Assembly: GCA_973895155.1 (NCBI GenBank)
Contig: OZ316895.1
Coordinates: forward strand, 7,316,001-7,380,000
Length of the DNA: 64,000 bases
Direction of reading: 5' to 3'
Origin: Marsupella aquatica
Taxonomy: Eukaryota > Marchantiophyta
The first letter of the stretch is position 1, and each line of letters starts with the position of its first letter. The position numbers and the translations under genes are program-made. This document shows positions 1-15,000 of this stretch, in pieces. The notes under the pieces were generated by a model, which was not told where the DNA came from, did not search any database, and worked only from the letters and a program-made list of their open reading frames with translations.

Positions 1-77
1 TGTTAAGGAAAGAGTTTCTGTCATTAAGTTTTGGCTGATGTGGTTAAAATTAACTCCTTCGGGTGGACTTTGGGCAG

Positions 78-3000
78 GTAACGATTCAGCCACTTGAGTT
101 TGTCTACAGTCCAGCATCGTTGGACCAAACTCTTGACTTCTTCAGTGAACCCATTTCCTTATATACACGTCATGAATTGGTGAGTTTTCCCGATCTCTTC
201 TACGGCGGTTTTTGTCGATAGTTTTCAAGATTTTGGCTGGGCAAAGGTGTTAGACACGTGGTATCTAGCCCTACTTAGGCACATATTGAAAGCTGCGTTA
301 TTACACTCGAAAGATTAGTGAATATTGTTCTTGAAGAGCGCTTTGTTAACAGCCCATGTTTAATTATGTATTGTTGAGCATTTTCTTTTTCCGGGTGCCT
401 CCTGTACGGTATTTTGTAGATAATTTCAGGCTCCGAGAAGTTGGAGAGTATAGCTGGACACACCCGGGCTAAGGCAGAGTAAGGAGTCTCTTAGCTTGGT
501 TCTATTTTTGTAGGTGAAACGAAATATTTTTGAATTTCAAGTTTCTTCTTATGTTCAATTCATAATGGTTGGATACGTTTCAGCTTGCTAAGGATTAATT
601 ACGAAGCAAGGTTTCAGTGTCTATTTAAAATGCATGTGGAAGTCGCCAAATAGTTTTATGAGGCTAATGTACCCAAGACCCAGCCATCAAGTTCAAATTT
701 TAATTCCAGCCGAGGGATACAAACGTACATATGTTTACCACTGGAGCATTTGGTGGATGGACAAGGTCTGTTAAGATTATCGACAGATGATGTAGTTTGA
801 AGTTTGAAGTCACACTATCAAGATGCTGTTCATCACCCTGGTTGCAGATTTGCTTTTGCAACTCGGAAGCGAGTAAGTTGGCACCTCGATATGCAGAGAC
901 CCACTTTTCTCTTCCCTGAGAATGACGTGGATCCTGAAGGGATGCTCATGGTATGCAATTTTCTTGTACTCGCAGTGATCCGTTAGAATGGGGTAGATTG
1001 GGTACTTTCTGTACTGTTTTCAGGTAAGCGTTTGTAATATCATGTTTTGATAGTGTTTGCTCGTATGACATTACTGTTCAAGAACTTTCCTCGACGTTGA
1101 TCCCAGTGCAATTTTACTCAGATCTGGGCCTGGGAATCTCTGCATATTACATCAGCAGAGTTACAATCCACAGCATTTTCAAGTGCAGATATGGCAGCAA
1201 GTCAAAGAGTGTGGAGTGCTATTGGTTCAACAAGATGTTATGAAAGATTGGAAGTAAACCTTATTGGTGTACAGGTACATTGGCATCAACCATCACGTGT
1301 TAATCCCTGAAGGCATGATTGTTTCGATAGCAAATCGCAGACTTTGGATTTCTAAGCTGTTGACACTAGATTGAAAATTCTGTGGTGGGGTGATCGTAGG
1401 TCATCATTGTTGGTCAGACATCCAACTGGTATGAGAGATTAAGGCATGGTGCAGATGTAGGATCACATCTAGTGGAGAGCTTCAGCTTGCAGTTAGCAGT
1501 TTGCTGCCTGCCAAGTGACCCCGCCAAGATGACTCGTTTGAAGGTGTGTTTTTTGGTTTGTCTGATGTTCCTTGCAACATTTGACTCTATGCCATCTCTT
1601 TTGGATATTATTATTATCAAGATCGTCACTCTCGGTCATGTCCATACAATTCAGGAATATTCTGTGCCTGAAAACAGTTCTATCTCTTGGCTGGTCGTGA
1701 CAATCTTGTTGTGATAGGACATGGAAGAAGAGGTGGGAGGAAAGCTTTTAACAAAGAAACATTGTTGTCTACTTATTGGGCAGATTTCGGGCGAAGTGTC
1801 CTCGCTTAGATGGCATGTTTCATCTGGGAAGTGCAGTGCCGTAAAGGCAGTAGTGACGCGAATGCTAGAGAGCTGGGAGAGAATCAAAAGCAAAGACAAG
1901 GATGGGCAAGATGGGTTTGCAAATGTTGAACTTGGTGTTCAGTCTCTAAATTCAGGAAAAGCAACTTCTGGTGATTCAAACGTCAGTGCTGTACGTAGGC
2001 GATGTCCATCAAAGTTGCATAACAGTAATCAAGCAAGCCGGTTAACCAAATCAGGTCACATGCCAGCTGTTCTGGAGCTCAATCTCAATATGAAGGTTGT
2101 TACAATGCAAATATATGTTGATGGGCAGTCTGATTCTGAGATTCAGCATATGACACTAACTGCTCAGATGCAAGATATAAGTGTAAGGTGGGCTTGCCCG
2201 ACTACCTAACTGTTATTGAATCTTTACGGCGTGTATTGCAACTTTTCCATGCATGTTTTCCCTCTTTTCTTACTTGGATGTTTGTCATCTAAAAGGGTCC
2301 ATTTCATGGCCTCTTAGGGGGACCTGTAAACCTTGAAAATAATTGCTTTTTCAATTCTATGACACGATCTTAGCACTGTAAGAACAATGTGTTTTGTTTA
2401 ATTGTTATGTGGAGCTAAACCAAAGCATACAGGGTAGAGCATGTTAAAAGTCTACAATCACTTTCTCTGATAGTCTATATGTGCATTAAGAATGACGCCT
2501 AATACGAGTGCCTTGAAAGAGTAGGTTTATCTGGCCGAGATAATGCAGTACGAAGTACGTCGAGTAGATTTTACCTGTCGAGTTTGTTACTAGTATGAAG
2601 GTCAGTTATTACCCACCAAGTAGTGGATTGGTCGAAACTTTTCATGCAAAGAAGTTTGTCAGGAGGTTTTCTTCAGGCCCATGCAGAGTGCCTCCGTTCT
2701 TTTAGTTTTGTTGATTCTCACTTTTGCTCTTTTGCTGCTTGGAACCTGGCCTTTTGTTCCAATTAGGATCAGCGGACTTCGCTTTCTTCCATACATTCCT
2801 TCGGGTGTGAATTTGGTGGTCTGTCCCACGCATTCGACCATAGACAGTTCCATGCGCATTGGAGGACCAGCATTACTGTAGCTTGTCTTTAGGCTTTCAA
2901 GTCTAGGGATTCATATATATCTTTCTTTGCTTTCTTTTCTTTTCTTTTCTTTTCTTTTCTGGTCTGGTCTAGCTTCTAGCTTCTAGCTCTGAGTTCCCGT

Positions 3001-6000
3001 GTTCTGCACCATTTTGTTCGTTATAGTGTCTCTGACTACTAAATGTAGTCCAATCTGTCAAATTTGTATAGGTCTGTTACAGATTCAATGTGGTAGCACT
3101 CAATGAATGATTTTCTGGTCCATGGGTATCTATTGGGACATTGGACAGAAACGGAGCCGAAGTAAGCCAACTAACTAACCACTCTCACTTGACTTACCGG
3201 GGACATTGGTTTGTGATTTGTTTTGCCTCGTTACTAAAGCCGAGTGTTTCTTTAGCGACATCTGAACATAAGAGGCAGTTTGTCTCAAGCTCTTGTCCAG
3301 TTCTGTGGGCTTGTGTTTGTCTGGCTGTTGCTGCAAAGGGTGCTCTGACCGGGAATTCTGCCTTCATATGGAAAGAATCTACAGCTTGTGATCAATTCTA
3401 ACGGGAAGTTGGATTATTTCGTGAATCCAGGTTGAAGCATTGGGACTCGCGAGATGAGTTACAGTTCACGATCAGTAGGGTTCATATAGAGGATGCAAAT
3501 GAGCTGGCCGGGAGTTCCTTACGATACTTGCTGGTTTACTCTGATGGTTCATCAAGCGTTCATCAGACTGCAAGCAGCTCTGGCGAAATTGCTTGGAGGA
3601 GTTCGCAAAGTATATCAAATCGAAGCTGTTTTGTAGCGAAGTTTTATCGTCATGCTGTAAATAATGTGAGAGATTTGAGGCTGGATTTGAGCTTGCAGCG
3701 AATGGAGTGCTACTGCCATCCAAAGGTTATGAGGGCACTGTTTGGGTTTCTCATTACAGTGACGGACACCAAGACTTCTGACACATCAGTTGAGCGACAA
3801 AGTGGATCTGATTCCCTCGATATTTCTTCAGATGTATGGTCACGACCATATAATTCACAAATATCTGGGGAAAGTACACTAGTGGATACTGATAGTGACC
3901 CAGGGCTAGTTGTTGGAGTCAAACTAAAGGACGTTGCTTTTCATTTGTATGACCCTGGAGGAATTGTTGGCATTCTGGTACTTGCTGATGCAAATTCCTC
4001 TGTGTCGTTCATGGCGTCTAGGAAAGGCATGATGAAAGTAGTTGCTGTCATCAGAGAGGTCAGAGTTAAGGGACCACGTTGGGCTTCTGGAAACGTTGGC
4101 GGGGATCCGTTTGGAAATTCATCTAATGGACCAGCTGCAACTCTGAGTATAACAATCACAAAAACATGGAAAAGGAACAGCTTTACAACACGTGACTATT
4201 GTGTTGCCGAAGTAGATGTTGCCGTTCAAAATGCACGATTGATCTTGTTGAATGACTACTTTGCTGTGCTCATAGGTTATTGTATGAGCTCTGAATGGAA
4301 AAAGAACTCGGGAAAGCCTGAGGATCTCGGAAGTAGGTCCTTATCAAGTGATTCTAGGGGAACGGTCTTCCTCTTCAAGGTTGAAATAAGTGATTCAGTA
4401 ATATTGTTCCCTAGGGAATCCGGTGATGAGGAGCACATGGAGCTAAACATCCCTAAACTGCTAGTTTCATTCACTCCAGCTGAGCTAGCCAGGATTGAAG
4501 GAGATGGAAGTACCTCAGTTGTATCTGATTCATCGCCGGGACGAGTGGACATTGTCTGCATGGAGTGCCGAGATATATCTGTACGATTTCATGGTCTCCA
4601 TCAAAATCTGGAATCAGTTGTCGATGATGAATTTAGGCTGGTTGAGAATGTCGAGGGAGAAATGATAATCAAGATCCCTACATCCGAAGATGGAGCAGAA
4701 GCCTGTAAGACTGGGAGCTCTAGTGCGGTTCCAATAATGACAGAGATTGATCTATCAGACCTTCATTTTACTCTGGCAGGTAAGGTTTTCTAATAAATCC
4801 GCATAACAGAGAACTGCCTTTACAAGTAATTTTATAGCGCTTGAGTTCAATATAAGTAAAACCATTTCGATTAATGTAGCTTTGAAAGGACCACATAAGG
4901 TCCACGCTGCCTGCAGTTGGGCAACCCTAGATGGCATTCAACTTTTCTTGTAGACTGGGTGAATATTTACTTTCTTGAATAACGTAACAGGATTCTCAGC
5001 AACTCTGAATTCAACCTTCTTCCGGTATCTTTGTAAATGTTGTCCAAGTATAGTTGCTATGAGTTTAAGAGATGGACAGCTTAGTTCTGCGGGATCTTGT
5101 GAACAACCTGGTATCCTCTGCTAGATGTCTTATTCAGTTGCTTTTTTGGATGGACAGGGTGGGCCTCAAAGAAAGGAGTCGAACTACTGAAGGATTACCA
5201 AAAGGAGCTAGCTTCAATTCCGTGGAAATATAAGACCTATGCCTCTGTTGGTTTCCGTTATGGTTTGAGAGACAGAAGTCCGTTTGTCCAATTGACGCCC
5301 CCTCCTACATCTGACTCGTCTCTAAGTTTAAAATCTATTATTTCTCATTTGACGGTCTTTGTGAGGGCTCCAGATGAACCTTCGGTGAGTGTTTCACGGT
5401 TGCAAGCAGATTCTGTGAATATTTATCTTTTCCTTAATCAAGGAGTTATGGAAATTGTGAAGATCGAGCTGTTGTCTCTAGAGCTTCTGCATGGCTCAGG
5501 TCCAAAAACTCTATTTTCTGTTACCGCTGAAAATGATAGCAATGGAGGATGTGACTCAGCTTATGACTTGATTCCGTTACTGTCTCTGGCCAATAGTGAA
5601 CTCCAAATCTCTCTTCCTTGTACCAAAGTATGGCTGCACCTTTTGGCTTGGTCAAAGATTATCAGTGCTCTTGTTTCACTGGGTTCTTCTTCGCCAGTTA
5701 AACATGCGAATGCAACATCTGTGTCCTTTTCTGATCAAAAGCTCTTACGGAACGATGGGCAATCTTCTGCTGTTCAATCTCCTAAACAAGTTTTATCAGA
5801 TGGAGGGATCATGGACAGTATTGATGTAGCTGTCGGTGGAGGCAAAGAGTTTGTGTCGAATCCTATAGTTAGCACCTCAAAGACTCAAGATGACAAGAAT
5901 TGGCCTGTCCAATTGAAGGTTGCCGTTTTAAATGTGGTGTTTATTCTTCCAGACTATGTTGCTGAAGCTAAGCCAGATTATCACAATCATGCATTGAAGA

Positions 6001-9000
6001 GGAAGCAAAGCAGGCCTAAACTGCTGTGGACAGGGCTGGGAGAGAGTGTAGAAAGTATGTCTGGAGGAAGCAAAGTAGAGGAGATTGCAGACGGTGACAG
6101 AAGTAAGGGGAAGCAGATTCTCTTGACATGGTCAGTCAGGATTGATGAGATACAAGCGAGCAGGGAGGGGTTGTGCACCTTATCTGCTTGTATCATGCAT
6201 GCAGAAGCAGCCGTCGAGGAAATCTTTGGGGAGGGGCAACGTTTTCACATGCGCTTTTTGCAAGCTAATGAAATCGGAATCAAGGGACAAATTAACCTCG
6301 AGCATTCACTTAAAAATTCGTTTTTGGCAGTTGAAGTGGATTGTGTTGATACCTGGTGCTCGTATAATATCCTGCACTTTCTGAATGGGTTTCACTTCGA
6401 GCCAGTGAAAACCGTATCTTCGTCTTCAGCAACCGAGTATTTCTGCTCGCTAAACCTTCGTCTTCGAAGTTGCTCACTTTTACTCAGCGACAGCCGGGTG
6501 AGCTCTTGCTAACCATGGATGCTTGGAAATTAGAAGTCGTTTGACTTAGTAAACGCTTCTTGTAATATCCTAATATTCGCAATATCTACAGTTTATCTGA
6601 GCGGAAAACATACGCTTTTATAATTGTATGGAAAAAAAACACGGCAGGGGTATCAATTGGTTTTAGAATGACATACTCGATGACCTCTTGATAAAATAAC
6701 GACATGTTTGCATTAAAGATTACAGAGAGTTTATAATTGTCTTTAATGCTCTTGTTAAGATTAAGAGAAAATGGTTTGAAAGCTCAGTGACTACTAGGAT
6801 GTGGTCGGTTTACATACGCCTTCTACACTATTAGCTGTTCACGGACATTATTGCTCGAATGCAAAAGGCAAAGTTACCTTTCTGACTAAGTCTCTTATGT
6901 CAGATCCTTTTGGTACAATGCTGACTTTACGAAATGTTATGATGTCTGCAGTGGAGTTGTAATGCACCAATATTCGAGATTATTTTCAAAAAAATTCTTT
7001 CTCAAGTTGTTTGGAAGCGCTTTGATATTGAGGCTTCATCATCATCAGAACTGGAGATTCATTATCATAATATACAAAAGGCAGGTGGAAAGCAGAGTTC
7101 CCTTTACATCACAGTTCTGTTTTTGAATGAAAGTCTACAAGAGTCGTCGTGCTGATCAAGTCTTAATTACTTTGGAGAGTGATAATGATGATTCTAGGAC
7201 AAGTCATGCTGGACGAGTTCCAAGTAGGAAAATGGTGATCTGAATCTTGTTTCCAAAGGAAGGTATTGTGTTGATTAGTAGAAATCATTGAACTCATAAA
7301 TAACATCTTGCATTCTGTCTGGGTCCTTGGAAGATTATTCTCTACATTCTCAAAATTAATTCTTACATTGTTATGTGTACAGTAGTTTTGGTAATTATGC
7401 ACTCATAGCGGTCTTGTAATTTCAGGTAGCATGGGAACCACTCATGGAGCCCTGGAGTGTATGCTCCAAAATATCTAGATTATATGAGTCAAATACCCCT
7501 TCAAGTAGCAGGCCTTTTAGGACGAAGTTTGAGTTGACATCATCAGCTCCACTTAATATAAATGTCACCGAATCACTCATTCAGGTAAGAGTTTGCAGTC
7601 AATTAAAGAGATTGCTTCTCTGAAAGTTTCCGCATAATGTCGTCTTTGATATGGTGTTCTGCTGCAGCTATGAAGCTGAAGATTTAGCAGAAGGCACGGA
7701 GATTTGGCTTAGATTCGCCACACTCCAATCAAAGACGAAGTCTCATGTTTTGTACTTTTGGATAATGTTTACGTTTTCGCTCAGCCATGTTATGTCATTG
7801 TATGGTAATTCAGGCCATATCTCGAGCAGTGGAGATGTTTCGTGACTCGTGGAAAGAAAAGAGTAATGATGATGCATCAGCAGATTTCAATATCAGAGAT
7901 CCACAATCTGCTGAAAGCTCCTCCATGAGGCGGTATGCTCCATATTGGCTTCAAAATGATACAGGTGTCCCACTTTCGTATTGGCTTTGTGGGGCGTCGA
8001 GGAACAAAGAGAATGATGATGATGCAAGTTCTTTTGGATCTGCACGGAGTTCATGGGGATCATTGAGCCGTGAAGTCGTCCAGCCAGGATGTTCTGTACC
8101 ACTTTATGTAGAAGAAGGCCCAGATGAGGTCTTTGTAAGGCGGAGGGCTGGAAAATCTGCTGATGGATACAATGCAAGGAAAATGTTCAGCATGCTTCTG
8201 CTTCATAGAATGATTTGTGTTCAGCTGGAGGGTACATCACGTCCATCAGTGCCTCTGTCTATTGATCTGGTAGGCTCTGTATCTTTCGAAGCAGTATTTT
8301 CAGATGATTCTGGTGATGGAGGATCTCGGCCCAGTAAAGGATCATTCCAGGAAATCGAATCTGAAAGAGGAGGATCCTTTTCAGCTCCTGTAATCTTGGA
8401 GGTCACAGTGCAGCGCTACAGCAAGCTGGTCAGGGTGTGCTCTATGGTGAGTATGCGGGGACTTGTAAAGCAATAAATTCCGTGCAGTCATCTGTTTGTG
8501 GCTCTGACGACCTTATTGTACTCATATGTTTGCATTCTCAGGTTTCTCTCGTCAACACAACATCAGTAGCACTGGAATTGCGGTTCGACATCCCGTTCCT
8601 TATCTCTCCTAAGGTAGAGTTCCGCCTTGTGTGGTGCAATCCCTTGTCACAGACTGGTCCTTGAGGATGTCGGGTTTTGGGTCCGGGGGTTAAAGTATAA
8701 GTAAATGTAGTCTCAATAGGAAAAGAAGGTTACCAGAGCATAGTCAAAGTCTGCAAAATGCCGACGATTATTTTGGCTCAGTCATGAATAGTTAACTTCC
8801 ATCAGTTATTTTTCACTAAACTATATTCCACGAGTGTTGTCGTTCACGACGAGGGAGGATGCATCTTGGAATGAAGGACGATGCTGGAATTAAATGGTTC
8901 TTTAGACAAATAATTTAATTCTGAAAGACTAAAGACTTCTGTTCTTGAATTCAGTATATGTTTTTGCTCGAATTCCTGGAAAAATCTGGATTTTCGTTCG

Positions 9001-12000
9001 ATCAGCCATGTTGCATATACACACACGGTTGCCAGAGCATTTCATTCATGATCCTGGAAACCGTTTCTAAAGGATACTGTACATTCTTTACCACTTGCTG
9101 GCAGGTTATGAGTCCCATTCTCCCTGGGCACGTTATGGCGTTACCTGTGCATCTAGCTGAAACTGGACGCATGAGGTGGCGGCCTCTTGGCAACAACCAT
9201 CTGTGGAGTGAGGTTCAGTTGCTTCCGAACCTTCTAGAAGTTGGGGATACCCGTTTGGGTTTTCACCGCCCAGTTGTTTGCTACCCTGGAAATCCTAGTA
9301 ATGGGGCTTTCCGCTGTTGCATAGCAGTTGAAAATCACCCAATTCCAGCTGCCGAAGCCGTAGCTGCATCCAAAAGTAAAGGAGAGCAAAGAGATATGAT
9401 GGGCCGAAATAATGGCATTGATAATTTTGGCATAGGATCATCAAGTGGTTCTGATGATACAAAGGGGTGCATGTTTTGGGATATTATTCTCAAGGCACCG
9501 CTTGTCATAAAAAACTGCCTCCCATGCTCGTTAGCAATCACAATCGAGACCAGTGCTGGAGTAATGAGCAACGTTTCTGCTCCTGAGGCACGTCTCCATC
9601 CTATGCTTTGTTTTGCAAGTATTGATGAGCCACGGAACATGCTGATTTCTGTTACAGAATACGATATGGTGCATCCGTTTTTACTCTGTAAACGATGTAG
9701 TGACCTCCGCCTTCATGCGATTCTTGCGGGTAGTTGTCTTACTTGTAATGCTGTGGACATGTTGTGGGATAAATATTGAAAATTGAGCAGGTGTGACATG
9801 CATCACTCACGAGTTTAGTCGTCTTGCAGGGAGATTCCATTTTTGTTTATGACATTGACACAGCACAGGACATAACCTTGACATTTCTGGCATCTTCATT
9901 TTTGCCAAGCTCTGTGAAAGTGGCAAACGCTGCATCTTTCTCGATGGAGATGGGAAATGTGGCACAAGATATGAAAGTAACTGTTACTCATCATTTTCTG
10001 TTCAACCCAGAGGTTACCACAAGTGAGCGCCCAGTACCACATGCTGACAAGTGTTTATGACAAACAGAATTCGTTACTAAAGGCTTTCACAAGAGTTAGG
10101 GAATGGACGCACTTTAATATTTTGGCAAGAACGATTGAATGAATCAGTTTTGAAGTCAAGAGCTTCCCATTTGGGGCAAGAGTAAAGAGCGTCTCTCGTC
10201 AATAGGGTACTTTGGCGCCTCGTGATTGCTTTCTAGATGGCACAGAGATGTGGGCGTTGCTCTGGGTGCAAGATGATGATGGCTTTTCAAGCTTATCTTT
10301 GTGTGTATTTGGTTATCCTTAAGTCTTTCGTCAATGGTGTGCAGCCCCTAAACAGAATTCTGATCATGTCGATGTCATTTTCATTTCAGATGCTTCTGTC
10401 ACGGTCGAAATGGAGATAGATGTAGACTTGGCCAGCGGTGCAAGGGAACTTCGTATATCTGCTCCATTTTGGCTCTACAATTGCAGCTGCTTGAATCTAG
10501 CAGTAATGGATGGTGATGTTGACTTGTTTTCTGGAAGAGAGCAACCCCTTGGTGGAGGCCCAACCAATGATGAAGAAAGGGTTGAGGAACTATCCTTGCA
10601 TTCAACAGGATCAAGGTCTTGGCCTACAGCAGTGAACGGTCTGCAAGTTTCTTTGGAGTGTCCTAAGAATGAAAATAGAGACACAGTGGTTAAGCGACCA
10701 GCTAGACTTAGCTCACAACTTGATAGATACCCAATGTTGCCTATTCGTCTACATGGCAGCCTTGAGAAAAAGTCCGGTAGGCTTCAAGAAGGTGACTTAA
10801 AAGATTCGCAAGGCCTAAGCTCAGAGGAGGAAGAGAAAAGTGTTAAGGAGAATGTGAATAGCCAATTTCTCATGTACTCACCTGTCCAAGGCACAGATGC
10901 AAGTGAATTACACCTTCGGGTAAGGATTGTTCGATCTCACCCTAAAGATTTTGGGAAAGAATTGGGGGATGTACGCTGGTCACGACCATTTTTATTAGAA
11001 CCCCCAGGGGGAACCACGGCAGTCGCTATTCCACAACCAGAGGGGAACGGAGCCTTTGTTGTGGCTGTGATTTCAGCTCCTGCTCTGGGATCCTGTGCTG
11101 GTAAAACGAAAACTATTACCTTTAGACCAAGGTGAGTTCAAAGAGAAGCAAGGAATCTAGTTTCAAGTGATATGGATTAGGTAGAATGCTGAAAATCCCT
11201 GATTTTGATGTTTTGGATATTAAAACCAGGGACTTCAGGAACTGTTGATATTAGTTTATTGTGAGAGCATTTGATCACTTCACGTGATATTTTTTCGTAG
11301 GTTCTTGCTTGCAAATGTCTCCAAGCAAGTACTGTGTTACAAGCAACAAGGGACGGATAAATTCCAGCGATTGGAAAGGGGAAACCACTCTCAACTCCAC
11401 TGGCATGATGTCAGAAGGTAGTGAACCAATGACAATTGCAAATGCTTCGAAGCTTTCAATCGCCTTTGATGACGAGTGCACGCAGAAGCCGAATACTACA
11501 ACAGCAGTTTTCTCGTGACGCAATTCTGCTTTGCCAATAATGATGAGATGAAAACACCTGTTCCAATGAAAGATGGTAGTTTTTGTTCCATTTTACAGTG
11601 TGTGTGTGTGGTCCCGGGTGACTTCTCTTATAATTGAAAAACTGTGTGTATGCCGTAGTGAATATAGATCGTGTGTGTGGACATACCTGCTCTGCACGCG
11701 ATAGCACCGGAAATGAAATTAGAATGTTGTTTCTTATACAGTTTGAGCTTAGTGCCATAATGATGAGATGAAAACACGTGTTCCAATTGTTGCAAAGGAG
11801 AGAACCCACAGAGTGTCATATTTAATCATCCACATAAGGCTGACACTCGGCTAAGTGGGTCACGTAGTCTGGGCTGGACCCTGCCATTAATGGTTTTGCA
11901 TCACAATGTAATATTTAATAGCCCATTATTTAACGTATATACTCTCTCCTTAATGCAGGGAGTTTCTTGTATCCATGCGAATTGATGAACATGGATGGGA

Positions 12001-15000
12001 CTGGTCCGGTGGCTTTGCCCCAGATCAACTTGGAGATACACAGGTTAAGGTGCGGAACCATACGACTGGAAAGATGCATATGCTTCGGGTTGAAGTCAGT
12101 AGCATGTTAGCCTCAGCGGGTGGAGCACAGATTGCTGGTCCAGCCGGGGGTAGCCTAGGGACCTACCTAATTCTACTGTCAGATGATGAGACTGGGTTCA
12201 TGCCTTACCGAATTGAGAATTTTACTCTGGAGGTACGTCTTCTATTAGTTATTCAGTGAACTCTTTGCATGATGAAGGCTCATGTGTGCTTGAGATGGTG
12301 CTTTTGGGAGCGTTTCTTTAAATGAACGATGATGCCCACTCACAAACGTCTTGGCAATTGTTAGTTTTGTCTACAGAAAGCTTTGAAATACCTTCCTACT
12401 GAGAAATAACGAGAGATGGCAAAATCGTCTGTAGATCGTTTTGAAATGCCCTGCGAATAAGAGGGAAGATAGATAAGCTAGGTGGGCGTTACAGGAAATT
12501 AGGACACAGAGCAAATGAAAGGAAATCCTAGAACTAAGAAATATGAAGTCAGAATGTGCGAGTACTAGAAAACTGAAACAAGCTGGAAGCTAAAAGCAAG
12601 AATATACGTGCATTGGAATAGAAGGAGATGTATTAGTTATAGCTATTGCCATGTAATAAATATCCCAAAGAAAAGCCAAGTCTTCGTAGGTTGGAATCTC
12701 TGCAATGACAATGGAACCTAAGTAAAAACGTGTTAAGAGACTTAGTGTTTGCTATAAGAGAACATGTGAGATCTACTGCACGGCATCACAGGCAATGAGG
12801 ATATTGGCCTCGTGGTGGGTTATTTTGGTACCTATCGGTGGGTAACCTCTTGTAAAGTTCACCAGTAGGTAGCGTTGCCTGACTAAGAATCGAGTTTGGT
12901 GCTCAACAGATGAAATAATAGGTACTCTGAGGATTAAATAGCCTGTGATTTTGGAGCAATTGACAGTTAAAGCAATGGTGAGTGTCTGACAAGACAAAGC
13001 CCGCTCAAATAAACAAAACACTCGCATTCCTGTGCCACTGAAGCAGTACGTTCCTAGACATGGATAGTAGCAGTCAGTGCTGGACGACTCTCTCGCACCA
13101 TACTGTGAGGACTCTCTAAGCAACATATAACTCCAGTTAATACCTTCTAACCTGTGTCTAGCTGAAATTAACGTCAGTAAAGACTTCTAGCTAGGATTGG
13201 AAGGAGAAGTCCCTTTCGGTATAAGAACTAGCTACAGTAGTGTTCCAGATCGGAGGAAACTGAAATCTCAAAAGCTGGACATCAAATACAACGCATCTCG
13301 TTCTTCTAAATTCATAGGTTTATCCTGGACACTACTCAGCTGATGAAAATGGTGGACAAGATCACTGTCGAGTGCAACGTAGTCAAAAGGTTTGTGTCTA
13401 TTAGTAACCGGAAGCTTCTCATCCTGGTGTCTCCAGCGGGTTGCAAGCGGTGGAGCAGTACACTGCCGCTTATATGTGTCGATACTTACAACGTTGTTCT
13501 ACGTATGTCCTACAGAGGTTGCGTTTTCATCAGCAAAAGTGTGAGAAGATGGAAAACATGCTACAACCATACAGTTCATGCAGTTATGCGTGGGACGAGC
13601 CTTGCAGACCTCATCGCCTTATCATTGAGGTTAGACTGTAGGCTTCTGACGCTTACTCCACTTGGCGTGCTGTTTATGCTTTTGGACTTTCGAAAGAAAA
13701 GTCTGTCCAGAGCTAATTAGGTGAATTCGTTTGACGGAAGATGGATAGTTGTCCAGCTCGAGCAGTATAGTGAACTTGTTAGGTATGATTTGCCATAGCC
13801 TTTGAGCCGTGCACTGAGAATCAAACAAGTCTGAAATACTACGAGAAATTTGTAAGTTCAATGTGTTTCCCTCAGACTTGGAAGATCGTTCTGTATTGAC
13901 GTCATGCTTTCATGGTGTTCTGGTCCACAAATCTCAAGATACGTGATACTGTCAGAGTCGTGAATCCTTTCACACGCCTCATTCTGACTGATGCAGGTAC
14001 CTGGGGCAGGGGACTTGGGAGCATTTTGGCTTGATGAAGTCAAAGAGTACCCTCCTGTCACTCTACCTGCGACTTCGGAGGTGACTTGCTCGGCGCTCTT
14101 GAAGCTTTTGGTTTCATAATTTTGGAAATCATCAGCAGCTCGCAGAGCTTTCTCGGAAAGATAGTGTTAACATTTTTTCCATATTACAAATTGAGATTGG
14201 GTTATTTCCAGCTCAAGTTAAATGTCTGCGACTCCCGTTGCTAGTTCAAGCCCATTCATGTTGTGTCTAAAGAACACGATTTGACGAACATCTTGGTTGA
14301 CAGAAGGCGGAGCGGAAATGGCTAGTCCATGTGCGTGCAGAGGGTCCCATAAGAGTAAGTTCCACAGCCTTTTGAAGTATAGCAAGAGGATCAGAGGGAT
14401 ATATCTGAGATCTTTTTCAAGTGTAAGACTTGAAGACCACGCACTAAACAATTGACAATTGATTTGTTTTGCTTCAAACTGCCACTGTACTTGGTTACTT
14501 CTTCACGCGAATGTGCTATGATTGATAGATATTCGCCATGGCTCTCTAAAATCAAATGTAGTAGATCAGAACTTTCAGTTCTTATGTATAGAACCAGCGA
14601 TGAGATCTCTCTTATCTTCAACGCTCTTCATCGCACCTCTGACGTGGACAACAAATCCTATCTAAATTGACTCGTTTTGAGTAACTTGGTGATTTGGAAG
14701 TCCTCGCATGCGCAAGTAAGCAAGGGACAGAAGGTACGCAGTGGTGAAGGAGTCTAACTGAAATTCGAAAAACAAGCTCATGATCACGATGAATATTTGT
14801 ACCTGTAATATATTGTCATAAGCTGGAGATGAATATTGAATTCTGAAGGGACTTCGATCTGATGTCAGCGGAATTTATTCTCATGCTTCATTGAAATATG
14901 TAGGTATTGAGCATAGTGGATGGGACTGTGCACACAATGAAAGGGTCGGCTGGAGTGGAAGGGGCTTCAACTGGGGATCAATTTCAAGAAACTGGCCAGA

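Noticed and set aside
2681-2881. 66-codon ATG frame with a hydrophobic segment in a VPS13 intron
   Set aside because: It lies in the intron 2188-3430, whose flanking exons join in phase without it, and it has no splice signals fitting the gene.
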